Source: Toxonevra muliebris
Lineage: Eukaryota > Arthropoda > Insecta > Diptera > Pallopteridae
Reading direction: 5' to 3'
Assembly: GCA_963691655.1 (NCBI GenBank)
Contig: OY829328.1
Span: forward strand, 84,510,400 to 84,574,399
DNA: 64,000 nt
The stretch's first letter is position 1; every line of letters starts with the position of its first letter. Made by a program: the position numbers and the translations under genes. Shown here one piece after another: positions 11,076 through 22,697 of this stretch. The notes below the pieces were generated by a model that saw nothing but the letters and a program-made list of their open reading frames with translations, searched no databases and was not told the DNA's origin.

Positions 11076-11639
11076 ATAAATGCATCCATATGTGTATTTT
11101 AAATTGACGCTTATTAACTTAATGAGTTCGAATGAGTTTTAAGCACATTTTAAATGCGTATTAAAATTTACTTATTTTTACATGCATGCATACGAGCGCA
11201 AACACACACGCATTTACACATTTACATTAACACATGCCCAACTTGTCAATTGACATAAAAATGAAATGATGTTAAATGCAGACATTTTTAATAGCGCTAT
11301 CATTTTGCCATGCCAAAATCTGGATCCAGATTCACGTTGAACTACATATGTATATGACAAATGCATATGGGATTGTGCGTATGTATGTATATGTGAGAAT
11401 GCAAACGGGAAAATTTGCACCTGTTAGTTGGCTCTCAGGCTGAATAGTAATTCAACTATTGATTTAATAAATAAATCGAAAAAAAAGAAATCTATCATTA
11501 GAAAAATATTTTAATTTTGTAAAACTTTAATTTTAATTTTCAAAAACTAAAAATTGTGTGTTGGATAGGGTTTCTCCGTTCCACATAACTAATAGCCCAA
11601 TTTTTGTTATGTTCAGAGATAATTGCAACAGAAGACAGC
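10093..11639. other. No gene seen; contains (GT)n and ATAC-type microsatellites
   Basis: The plus strand is AT-rich with CATA/CATACA tracts (about 10670-10980) and a (GT)n run of about 13 units at 11048-11073. Open frames here are short and unconvincing. Confidence 0.45.
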
Positions 11640-12146
11640 ATTACGAAATTTTATCACCCTAGCACCCTAAAGCTATTAAATGATTTACGTACTTAAGGAC
11701 GAATAAGGTATCTATATTCTAAATCCCTGGACATACAGAGATATATAGAAAAGAGATGGCCGAATATCTGGCAATGAAGGCAGCGACCTATACCCTTTCT
11801 AAGAACACAAACAAGCAAACACTATAAAAGACAAATTTAGGGGAGTAAAAAAATCGGTAGGTCAACCCCTACTGGCCTCAACAACTGTAGATTTTGTCAG
11901 GAACAAGCTGAGACCAGAGTCCATATTTCTACACTGCATGGCTCTCTCACTTGCAGGAGGAATAGGTTGCTAAGACACTACCACCCAGACAGTTTGGACA
12001 TCATAAACACGAAGCCGAAATTCTTACAGAGATTTCTCAGTGGGATCGGCTTATCTTAGTGCTCCTAATAAGTACCTATAAGGAGTACAATAGACCAAAA
12101 TTGGTTGCAGTACACTACACCTATTGATATCCATCTATCTACCTGA
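11640..12146 (+). mobile_element. LINE 3' fragment (family B-like)
   Basis: At about 11725 the text reads IPGHTEIYRKEMAEYLAMKA, the decayed last RNase H block; the usual catalytic ADxLA is AEYLA here. At 11888 onwards it reads NCRFCQEQAETRVHIS, the first half of the C-terminal zinc motif. The frame continues through LDIINTKPKFLQRFLSG to a stop near 12058-12060. The 3' UTR then runs straight into the pentanucleotide array at 12147. The copy is frameshifted upstream and dead. Confidence 0.65.
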
Positions 12147-12259
12147 TACAGTACAGTACAGTACAGTACAGTACAGTACAGTACAGTACAGTACAGTACA
12201 GTACAGTACAGTACAGTACAGTACAGTACAGTACAGTACAGTACAGTACAGTACAGTAC
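12147..12259 (+). repeat. (ACAGT)n pentanucleotide array, about 22 units
   Basis: A nearly perfect array of the unit ACAGT spans 113 bases and directly follows the 3' UTR of a LINE fragment. Two other family B copies in this window end in short repeats of other pentamers (TAATC at 22671, ATACA-like at 56934). The array is most simply an expanded LINE 3' tail. Confidence 0.9.
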
Positions 12260-14824
12260 TAAAAAAAATATGTAGACCCTAAGCGCCCGAATTAGAACAC
12301 AGAAGAGATCAGCGATAAGCCCGACTCACACCCATTCCCTTAAACTAACCTCTAGCTGCTGCTAATTATTAAATTTTAACCCTCAATTTCATAGAAGTAA
12401 ATAAATGTAAAATCTCGTTTGAACTTTTATAAATTTTGCAGCAAATCCCTTGTAAATTTATATTACTCGTTTTATGCTCCTTCGCTTAACTTAACTCAAC
12501 TTAAACTTTTACCTTGTTCATAATACCAGTCAACCACCCAAATTCTCTTCTCCTGCCACTACTCTTTGCAATGCACTAATACTCTCTAGTTTTTCATTGA
12601 ACGAAAATAGTTTGTTAAGCATCGTACTAATTTGTCGCGCACAAAACTCGCTCATTTAAGTCTCGCACATAATTTAGAGACACGCACTCATATAAAAACA
12701 CACACGCATGCTGTATGCCGCCACTGTGCCCTGCTTTCTTTCTCCTACTCTCTTCTTTACAGTTTACCCATAACTTATTGAATAGGTCTTGGGTAACTTT
12801 GAGGAAAAAGGTATACTATAGTAGTGGCATTAAAGTTTTCCTGCGCTCATAGCTTCTTACCTATATGGTAGATGTAGACTAACTATACACCACCAGTGTT
12901 GCCTTTTCGTTACGATTTGTTGTCGTTCTTCTCGTCTCGTCTCGTCTCGTTGTTCTTTATCGTTATAGTCGGTCGTTGTCTTATTTAATGCGTTTTTATA
13001 GGCAATAAAATTTAAGTTTACGGCAACAACAACGACAACAACAACAATATTGTGAAAGTTCTTCTTTCTTTTCTCTTTCTTTAGTAGTGGTTTTCTTGTT
13101 GGTATTAGACTTCGTCTTGGTTTTGGTCTCTTCTTGTGAGTCAAAATTTTGTCTTAGCACAATAAGTTTTTCCTTCCCTGACTGAAACTTTATTTAAGTT
13201 ACGAAAATTTACTAGCAAACTTCTTCTACTACCTTGTTTGTTGTTTTATTGTACAGTATATGAAATAGAGAGAGAGGGAGAGTCGAGTCTCTCTTCTTAC
13301 GTTTGTGTATTCCTTGTGCGTAGTTTGTGAAGTGGGCTGCAGTTGGTGTAGGCGAAAAGTGCGTTGTAGTTTAGAAATATTATTACAATTTCATTTTTGC
13401 TGATGTACCGAGATTTTTTTTTTCTTTTTTTTTGAAGTTTAGTTACTTGTTGGTGTGGGTTTCCCCATAAACCCAAAATAATAGTAACTGTATGTCGTGC
13501 CAGAAAAGGATCTTTAATTATATATGTATGTATATATAGCCGAGTAATAATTTTGTGGGGAATTTTTGTGGATATTAAATTAATGTAGTACGTAATACAT
13601 GGAACAACTTTATGTACACTAAATTTAGTAGTAAATTGTTTTATAATAGAATTTTAACAACTTGTGAAATAATTTTCGTTGTAGTAAGCATAAAATTTTC
13701 GCAAAGGGGCTTATAATCGTTCGTAACAGGTGGAATATAAGTATCTGAATAGTTTTAATAAATTGTATAAAAAAGTTAGTAAATTGTAAGTAGAATTAAT
13801 AATTAGAATAGTAAAAAGAATATCATGAATGATTTCGGGTTTGATATTCATAATGCAGGCCATCAATATCAAAAAAGTAGGACATGCGTAAGTTTTTCCA
13901 GACTTATTTTAATAGCTATCAGCGTTGTACATGACCGGCCATGGTAGGTTACCCTGAGGTAAAATTTAGGAAACCAGTAAAGACTTTTGCAATTTTAGGG
14001 TTGTGGGAATCATATCATTCCATAAAATCGATTAGAACCTGCAGGTTGAAGTATAAACATCTTCTTTGATAGCCAAGCGACGATATAAGCAAGGAGTACT
14101 TAAAAAGCACTTTCATAAACTAAAATGCTTTTGGAAATATTCGAGACCATTACGTCTGGCTAACCATAAAAATGCTAATATTATCCACAATTGCAGGATA
14201 GCCAAGATGTTCTGATGCACTGCAGAAACCAATAATTTTCGATCTACGATTTAAGATGAAGTAATCAAATTAACTATCACCATTAGGCGATATTTGGCAT
14301 TTTCGATTATGAGACTTCAGTGACTCAATAAATAGATTATACTAACCGAAACGATTTTCATTCTGGGCAGATTTATATCAGGGAGGTGCCATGTCAGATA
14401 AGTTTTTGACGTGCAATGAAGTAGGTGCTTCTTTTCTCTCACGCTAGTCCCCTTGGAGAGTACAAAGTGGCAACCCTCTCTATCTCTCACTGGCATAGTA
14501 CAATTATGTACTAGCGCACAGTGATTCGTCCCATAGACAAAAGTCTATGGGACAAAAGTCTATAACCGAAACCTAACAAATTTGGCATCAATTTACAATT
14601 TTTTTAAAAGTAAACCAAAAAATCTTCTCTATCAAATAACTAGTTACTGTGGGTGCCACAACTGCTCAAGCAAAATTTTATGAATGTTCAATTTCAGCTT
14701 CATAGTTGAGTATGTGTAAAAACAAATTCTTAAAAATACATCTTTTACCAAAATATTCTATAATTCCCTATTTTTTGAATTGAAACTTCTTTAGCTGGGG
14801 AAAATCGAAAATTTTGCAACGGCA
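12260..14824. other. No gene seen; simple sequence and one strong hairpin
   Basis: The interval contains a CTCGT tandem near 12930-12951, CAACAACAA tracts near 13025-13045 and a GAGAGAG tract near 13266. A perfect hairpin lies at 14529-14552 (TCCCATAGAC, four A, GTCTATGGGA). The minus-strand frame at 12857-13144 is low-complexity (poly-Val from GTT repeats) and is not called. Confidence 0.45.
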
Positions 14825-15375
14825 ATCGCGTTGTTATTGCACTCATACGAAACTAATAAGAAACGAAGTTAGTGTTTAGAGAACGAAATCATATGGGGAT
14901 CAGCTACATACAATCATGTAGAGTCGACTTCTTGTAGTTTTATCTCATGTGCTTTACTGAGAGAGCTTAATTGCATATAGCATAGGTCGAGTTTGTGCCG
15001 ATAAGTGTTGAGAGTATCAACCGAAAAAAAAATTCAGAAAATAGGAAGGGGATGAGTGCAAAAGCTTCAACAACAACGATCACGTAAAAAATCGCGTTTT
15101 TGTTGCACTCATACGAAACTAGTAAGAAACGAAGTTATGCAGTTGTTAATCGGATACATGCAATCAAGCAGAGAGTCGACTTTTCGTCGTTGTATCTCAT
15201 GTGCTTTAGTGAGAGAGCAGACCTAGATACCTCTGCTTGATTGTATATTACCTGAACTTTCCTCCCATGTGTTATATACGTTTACTACGTGGCGTTTTTG
15301 CCGATAATTGTAAAGAGTACGAACAGAAAAAAGTAGCAACTGAATAGAGAAAAGAAGACTGCAAAAACTCCAACA
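14825..15375 (+). repeat. 266-bp direct duplication
   Basis: Unit 1 starts at 14825 (ATCGCGTT, TATTGCACTCATACGAAACT, AGAAACGAAGTTA) and unit 2 at 15091 with the same landmarks. Later landmarks also match in order: AGAGTCGACTT, TATCTCATGTGCTTTA, TGAGAGAGC, GCCGATAA, and a closing GCAAAA..TC.AACA. The units are diverged but colinear. No coding potential or terminal structure is visible. Confidence 0.7.
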
Positions 15376-16455
15376 GAATTTGTTATAAATGTTTTTTAAT
15401 AATTTTCAAATACCATAAACAACAATGTTTCACTTTTTCTGTGAGTGGCGGCAGACACATAATTTAAATTTTTTTTTTTTTTTCATTTTTCAAAATAACT
15501 ACTGCAAATTCTCCAATCTTGAGGGACAAATATTCTTAAATTTTGAAATCGTGTGCTGGTTTTTTTTCTAATATTTAGATGGGCATTTCACAAGCTTATT
15601 GTGTCTCGTGTCCTCTCATTTGTCGTAAAGGCTCTCATTTTTCATACAAAATTATTATGATTATACGACAGTATATGGCAGCTTGTGAATCAGACAAAAA
15701 AGAATTATTTTGTTTGATCCTGAAAGTATGCAAAACTTTCGAAAAATGCAATAAATTAAAAAAAATTAAAAATTAACGCTTTAAAACAACATTTCCTGCG
15801 AAACTAATAACCTTTCAAAAGAAATGGTAAACAAAAAAAGGAATATGGACATCATTATACTAACTAAATTTTTTCAAAATTTTTTCAGGTGTCAGACTAA
15901 TTTACTGCGAAACTATACGAGTTTGCAAGAAAACTGACTGATATTTGATATTATCAACTTATAATTTATTTATATCTCAAATTTCATAATGATCTGAGAA
16001 CTTCTTTGACTTTTGCCGCGCCGTGGTATAGGATCGAATCACGGTAGGGTCCCGAATCTGTCTCAGTGGGAAATGTTAATCCTAATCCAATCCTGCATAG
16101 AGTAAGCTTAAAAACCCAACAGATGGTCTTAGAGAAGAGGGTCGTGGGAATGAAGGGTGGGAGGGGAATCTGCTCAGGAGCTAACAGAAATAGAGAGTTT
16201 GGAAGCCTAGTACTTTACAGTTGCGCTTATCCTCTTTCAGCAAAAACCGCACGAAAGCTGCACAGAATGGTTAATTTTTCAGTGAAAGCTCTGAGCTTGC
16301 ATCGTCAGAAAATTGCAAAAGAAAAATTATGGAGGTGAACAACAAGGTTTCTCACTACAATACATGTGATTGATTGCAGACAACCTGAAAAGTTTGCTGG
16401 AGTACAAGCATCGAGCTCAAACTGTGGGTACACTAAAGCCACTGCACTTTTAGGG
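15376..16455. other. No gene seen
   Basis: Two frames at 15579-15776 and 16066-16338 have no recognisable domain or codon-use support, and I do not call them. Confidence 0.4.
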
Positions 16456-16954
16456 CTATGACTAAATAGTGTTGATTCGATACATTACTTGCATCGAATA
16501 AAAGTATCGATGCTACCGAAAATATCGGAAAAAAATATCGAATATGTACTTGTATCGAATACTCGTTTAAAGAGGCAAATTACACTTTTTGTTTCAATGA
16601 AAAGGTTTCAATAAACATTATGTTGTAAATACATGCATGGCCGGCAATATTTTCTAGAACTTCAATACAGTACTGCAATATTTTCTTACATTTGAATATT
16701 GCAATATGGAATGAAATATTTTTAATATGCATATTGAATAATTCTGCAATAACATTTTGAAATATATTAGGTATTGATTGCTGTAATAATGTATAGTAAT
16801 ATATCAGCTTTTTAAATAAATAGTTTCCAAAAGTATCGAGTATCCGATACTGTCCCTTTTTCCGATACCAAGTAAAGTAGTTATGGTACAGCATCGAGTA
16901 AAAAAAGTACTTGAATCGAATGAAATCGAATGAATCATCACTATGACTAAATAG
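16456..16954. mobile_element. Short inverted-repeat element flanked by 14-bp direct repeats
   Basis: CTATGACTAAATAG occurs at 16456-16469 and again at 16941-16954. The 471 bases between begin TGTTGATTCGATAC and end with the inverse TCGAATGAATCATCA, giving imperfect inverted ends (TGWTGATTC). Both sub-ends are dense in TATCGAT/ATCGAAT motifs. There is no coding capacity. It behaves like a MITE, but a 14-bp duplication is longer than usual for hAT (8), Tc1/mariner (2) or piggyBac (4). Confidence 0.65.
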
Positions 16955-19861
16955 CAGTGTCTATGGGCGAAATCACAATCAAACCATATCAAAAGCTATA
17001 TAACTGAACTTAGGTTAAAATGCCGACGAAATACGATACTGTTAAAGACAGTGCTTCAATTCATTTTCTCAGAAATTAGAACAATTCAAACTAAATGGAT
17101 TTAACATCGGTGACGAAAATACTATCCCGAGTCGGAATTATAAAAAATGTAACAACAGAATAGTAATTAAAATTTAGGGGTCTTATTTTTGGTCTCTAGC
17201 AGACCAAAAAAATTTAAAAGAAAAATTTCATCAATATCGGAGCACTATAACTTAAGTTACGTTAAATTATTGTGCGCTAGGTCTGGAGGGTAGACTCTCT
17301 TAGACAAGTCTTATGAGTTTTGTCTATCCCCCGCCCCTCCCCCTCATTTCTCGCCTCTTCCTTATATTCTTACGCGTGGCATGAGACTAGTCTCATCGTC
17401 ATAGCGAATTTGTTGAGAAATGCCATTGCGGTGACCACGATTTCTCTAAAACCAATTTACCGATCAATCTGAAATTTTGAGGTGTTGTTCCTAATTACAA
17501 TAGCTACTTCGTGAACAAAGATAAAACTAAATTTTTGAAATCTTGAAAATCAATTTTTTTTGGGAAACCCTTCGTTCACGAGCAAAGTAATACTAGCTAG
17601 TTTAACATGTGCAAATAAAACGACCAAGTTGTTAAGTCTCTACTTCGTTATAGTGTTATTCACAATGAAACTGCTCAGCAGCTAGAGGTGAAACATTTTA
17701 ATGGATTCCACTCATTTCAGTTAATCATGAGAATTTGTCGCAACTAATAGAAAAACGGATATAGCCAAAAAAAACAGTAAACTCATATAGATGTTAGTTT
17801 TCGTAGCGTCATGATTTGCCGGTTAGTGTTATCAAAACGTTACCAAATTCACAAGCTTCATCAAACTGAACCAGCGTCTCTAACATCGCCATTTAACATA
17901 AATGCACTTATTGCAATAATATCGAAGGCCAAACAAGCAATTCACGGCATCACTGCGTTTTTCACTCTGTCGACTATGTAAACATAATTTAAATTATTAT
18001 AAAAAATAAATTACCGACAACCTAAAAAGTTAGTGAAATCACCTGCATTGAGTTTCCAATTAAATTTCTATATGCTTAAACTTCATAAATTTGTTTTTTA
18101 CATACAAACGAGTATACCTAACTATGCAAACCTAATAACTTCTTCAAAAATTCTCCGTTTCTTAGCATAAAAACCTCTCTATAGAATCCATTGTGCTCTA
18201 GTGCAACATCATTGCCACATACTCCTACGTTGAAGCTGCTGCCGTATGTTTGAGTGTGTGTGTTCAAGTGCTAGGGTTTGTGCACTTATTCATGTGCATA
18301 TATTGTGTGAGTATGTGAGCTCAACTTTCATTTTCCTTTAACTTTTGTCATAAATCTTGAAAACCGTATTTTATACATTAATTTCATCTTGGCGTGTTTT
18401 TTTTTTCTTTCTTCTTCTTCTTTTTTGCATACATAGGTACTTTTTATTGTTGTTATTGTATAATGTTACTCCCTTTTTTATGCATAACATACATGGGTGC
18501 ATATGTATATGAAAGCAGAGAGTATATGTGTGGATATATTCTAGCATAGCTTTATAGCTGGCTTCTTCCCTAGGCAATATTTTCGCGCGCATGCAATTAT
18601 TTCTCGCCTTATGCCAACTAATTGCAACAGTTTCCTCTGCATGCTCACACACACACACACACAATTGCACATACACACATATGTATGCATTTTGCTATTG
18701 CTATGGTTGTTGCTGTAGCTGTTGATGCTGCTGTAGTTCAATGTATGTTTGTATGTATGTGTGCATATTTTCCTTTCTCTCGATTTTCTTTTTTTTATTT
18801 TCTTATTTTTTTTTTTTAACTTGCTTGCCTTTTTATTTGAAACGCGTTGGTGTGTGAAATAGACACTTTTGTGCTTTTCAAAGTTATGTGCCCAAAAAAA
18901 AAAATAGTAAAAAAAAGTAGTAAAAAATAGTAGCAAAAAAATGTGTAGTATAAAAAAAGGAATTTTTTCTCTTTCTTTCTTTCTTTCGCTGGCACTTTGA
19001 CTCACATGGGATTTGGGAATGTGTGTGTGTGTAAGTAAGCAAGTTTTTCTACTTTTCTTCCTTTTATTTTTGCTTTTTTTATATTTTTTGTTAACTTTAT
19101 GGGTTGCTGAGCTCCAACTGCACACATGCATACACATAAAATTGTCACTTCACTTTTTTATATCTACTCCACTTTGTGCTCTTTTTTTTTTTTCCTCTCC
19201 TTTTTTTATTACATGCCAGTGTTGCTTGTGTGTGTTTGTGTTTACGTGTGCGTTTGTGTTCGCGCGCCTTTTAGAAAATAGGAAGTTGCGGTTAAGAAAT
19301 AATGGCGTCAGTTTTTGTTTCCGTTTATTCTCATGTGCGGTTAAAAACGATATTAATGTGTTTGTGTGGGCACACATACTTTACACATACATACACACAC
19401 GCACATATACTTGAGTATTCGTGCATATAGAACTTCACTATATTTTCATGATAATTTATTAGATTTTATATGGAAAATTATTATAATGATAACAAATTAG
19501 TACATTTTAAAGTATAATAATATTTAATTGCTAAACTGAAACTTTAAATACTTAAATTTTATTTTAGTGAGGTGTCATTTGATCCTTGAAAAGATGGGGA
19601 AGATGTTTGATATAGTGATATAGGTAGATTTTGCAGGCGTATCTTCAACGCTTCTTAAACACATCACCAGTTGGAGTATTCCGGGCCACTCAACGTTTCT
19701 GACAAATAGCACCTTAAATAGTCTGACCAGAATGAAGTCTTCTTTTGCCTTCTCTCAAGCTAAGATAGTAGTAAAAATACTATGTAATTCAACTATAGAA
19801 ATCTTGTAAAACTTAAGGTAGACCGCGAGAATAAAGAATGCATAGTTACTCCTATCTGTAG
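16955..19861. other. No gene seen; CA/GT and T-rich simple sequence
   Basis: The interval contains (AC)n at about 18647-18663, T-rich and A-rich tracts near 18395-18430 and 18780-18975, and GT-rich stretches near 19020-19270. Open frames at 18371-19414 on both strands are translations of this simple sequence. Confidence 0.45.
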
Positions 19862-19935
19862 ATCATTGGTCCTCAAACTGTGCCTCATGAAGTCCTGAAG
19901 AGCCGCGAAATTTTCTCGGGGCTTCACAGGAATAA
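19862..19935 (+). mobile_element. hAT-like terminal sequence
   Basis: TCATTGGTCCTCAAACTGTG, followed by a GAAGTCCTGAAGAGCCGCG stretch and GGGGCTTCACAGG, resembles the CAGTGGTTCTCAAACTGTGG-type ends of hAT/Charlie-like transposons. The opposite end was not located. The call rests on memory of the motif and is tentative. Confidence 0.35.
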
Positions 19936-20238
19936 GTTAAATTATTTTAAAAATTGAGTGAGTGTAAATTTAAATATGTTTAAAGTAATGATGTAACGAG
20001 TGTCTGCATTCCCATTTACTCCACTCGAAACATTCGCATAGTTTTAACATTCGCATCCGCATTAGCAATTTTTTCTCGCAAACGTTTAAATTCCGTAATC
20101 TTCATTCGCAGATTATGTTAATGAATATTTCTGTTTAGTTTCTTATGTTTGGATTTTTGCAAATAAAGCCGAAAAACTAGTAAAACAATTTTTTTTTTTT
20201 TTGATAATCTAAGTTGATATGTTCTTAAAGTATCTGGA

Positions 20239-20660
20239 ATGTCAGTTTTTGAATTCACGAATTCTCATCCGCTCATCCACACAGCACGCGTCACAATCGA
20301 TTTATTGAAAGGCATATTCGGAGAACGTGTTATCTCGAGAAATGGTCCGGTGGAATGGCCGCCTCATTCATGCGATCTAATGCCATTGGATTTCTTTTTA
20401 TGGGGCTATATCAAGTCACTGGTCTATGCCAACAAGCCAGCAACTTTAGACGAACTCAAAAATAATATCAAACACGAAATTGCCAACGTTCCGGTCGAAA
20501 TGTGTGCGAGAGTGGTGGAAAATTGGGTCCAAAGAATCGATCGCTGAAAACGCGCTCGTTGTGGTCATATGACCGAAATCAAATTTCATTCACCCACAAT
20601 AATTTGAACTAAATATCTCAAAAAATTCTGTGTTTTATTAGTAGATAAAATTGTTATGTC
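20239..20660 (+). pseudogene. Mariner-like transposase C-terminal fragment
   Basis: The frame reads HTARVTIDLLKGIFGERVIS, RNGPVEWPPHSCDLMPLDFF then LWGYIKSLVYANKPATLDEL, and VENWVQRID. This is the same transposase type as at 5235-5962, but from a different element. The second catalytic Asp of the DGAxxHT block is lost (FTNSHPLIHT here). The third, in LMPLDFFLWG, is kept. After a stop at 20545-20547 the expected tail GHMTEIKFHS continues in another frame. A possible right terminal repeat is GGAAAACCCTGTA near 20667. The N-terminal two-thirds is absent. Confidence 0.72.
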
Positions 20661-21221
20661 CCTAATGGAAAACCCTGTAGTACAATATAAAGAATCCTTA
20701 TGAACTGAGTGCTACTATTTATCCACGAACCAGAGTTTGCAAAAGCGAATGCATTCAAACTAATTTTGAATAATTTTGGCTCATTCATATTGAGTCATTT
20801 TGAACCCCTATGAATCACTTTCAGTTATTTCAATCCACTCTGTGGCTCGGTGAGTATTTCTGAGTTAGATTACGCAAAATAGCTAATGTTTTTGTAGGGA
20901 AAATATTTGAGTCTTAATGAGTCACTTTGATCCATAATGTTAGTCTTATCTTTATATATAAAATCATAGAGTAACTTCTGAACGACTGAACCGATTAAAG
21001 TCATATTGCCAGAATACATTTTCTTGGGCGGGAGGATGAAACATAGCTATTCATAATGACTTTTAGGAAAGTGGGCGTGGCACCTCCCATACAATCCTAA
21101 TAGTCTTTTGGGTATATCTCAAGAACCAGTACAAACATTTGGTAAAACAAAAATATAGGTGGGATTGACAAAGGGGGAGTGGCACCTTCCATATAACCTG
21201 AATTTCCATTATGAGATATCT

Positions 21222-22697
21222 TAGGAGCCATTTAGAAAAACTAACATGGAACTCACATCTAGATAGGACCCTAGATAAAGCCAGGAAGGCCATTTGGACC
21301 AGCAAAAGTCTAGTAGGCAAGAACTGGGGACTCAGTCCTAAGCTCTCAATCTGGCTATATACAGCCATAGCCAGACCAATAATCACCTATGCTGCACCAA
21401 TATGGTGGAGTAAGGCAAAACAAAAAACAGCGCGGGCCAAGCTCAACAAACTTCAAAGACTAGCTAGCATGTGTATCACAGGAGCAATGCGAACAACGCC
21501 CTCCACGGCATTGAATACATTGCTAAACCTACCACCGCTACACTTATTCTTAAAGAAAAAAGCTCTACAGTTCACCTGTAAGCTCATCTCGGAATCAGAA
21601 GGAACGGCGGGTAAAACTATTCATCCGGATCTAATCCAAGAAATTAACCTGGTTGAAAGCTTTAGTATTCTTTCCACCGATAAATGTCTTCGGCGTTACA
21701 ACTTCTTCCACAACTTTAATGTCACATTCCCCGATAAGAATAACTGGGAACAGGTCAGGCCAAAGTTTACAGGGGACTATCATGTATGGTATACAGATGG
21801 CTCCAAGACAAACGAAGGAGTTGGGGCAGGAGTGTACGGAGTTAGACCAAAAAAATATATTTATGCTGGTATGGGCACAGGTAACTCAGTTTTCCAAGCC
21901 GAGGTGCATGCCATCGAGCTCTGCCTAAGGGAGTATGAAAACAGATCTGTGCACAGCAAGAACATTTACATACACTCTGACAGCAAAGCGGCTCTTCTTG
22001 CACTAACTGCATATAAAATTACCTCCAAACTAGTTTGGGACTGCCTACAGCTCCTAATCTGTCTAGCTTCTCATAACAGAGTACAACTCATTTGGGTGCC
22101 AGGGCATAGAGGACATGTAGGCAATGAAATGGCAGACGAACTTGCAAGGAAAGGATCATCCAGTGAATTCACTGGACCATGGAATTCCGTTAAAATCAGT
22201 TTAAAAAATTGGCTGGACAGTAACTCGCTACAATAATGGAGGGAAACCCTCGGTAACAGACAAACTAAATCATTCATGCCAAAGATCTGTCAAGGCAAAA
22301 CTAAACAACAGCTTAATTTAGGCAGGAACCAAATCCGAATTGCCACAGGGTTCTATACAGGGCATTGTGGGGTCAAAAAACACCTATCGAACTTGGGTCT
22401 AGCACAAGACGATACGTGCCGAATATGTAACGAGGAGGAAGAAACAGCAGAACACATTTTATGCCACTGTGAAGGTCTAATGAGGACCCGATTTCGTTAC
22501 TTGGGAAACTCTATCCTACAACCATTGCAGATTGTTCTCCCAAAGAGATATTAAATTTCCTCAAAGGAAATAAACTCATAGGAGAACTATAAACACAATA
22601 AATCTTTGAGGTATATCACAATAGGTCCTAGATGGCCGCAGTGATCTGGGAAATTATTGCCCACCTCCGTATTAATCTAATCTAATCTAGGAGCCAT
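21222..22697 (+). mobile_element. Family B LINE insertion with 10-bp target duplication
   Basis: TAGGAGCCAT occurs at 21222-21231 and 22688-22697. The 1456 bases between are a 5'-truncated LINE ending in a short TAATC tandem tail (22671-22687). The inverted paralogue at 30183-30192 carries the target only once, so it is the empty site. This is the best-preserved LINE of the window. Confidence 0.88.
21232..22592 (+). pseudogene. LINE RT thumb, RNase H and zinc tail (family B)
   Basis: The frame opens at the insertion boundary (LEKLTWNSHLDRTLDKARKA), continues through GLSPKLSIWLYTAIARPIIT, CITGAMRTTPSTAL and LLNLPPLHLFLKKKAL, then RNase H. The RNase H blocks are WYTDGSKTNEGVGAGVYG, FQAEVHAIEL, IHSDSKAALLAL and WVPGHRGHVGNEMADELARK. 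All four acidic residues are intact and in one frame. A single stop at 22234-22236 interrupts the frame. It then continues, still in phase, through QIRIATGFYTGHCGVKKHL and the zinc motif CRICNEEEETAEHILCHC. One further shift near 22520 restores IADCSPKEILNFLKG up to the natural stop at 22590-22592. Only two lesions in about 450 codons indicate a recent insertion. Confidence 0.85.

Noticed and set aside
12857..13144. 95-codon minus-strand frame
   Set aside because: Its core is poly-Val from GTT repeats and the rest is basic simple sequence; there is no recognisable domain.
18371..19414. Several overlapping frames of 65-198 codons on both strands
   Set aside because: They translate CA/GT, poly-T and AG-rich tracts. 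Overlap on both strands and extreme composition argue against genes.
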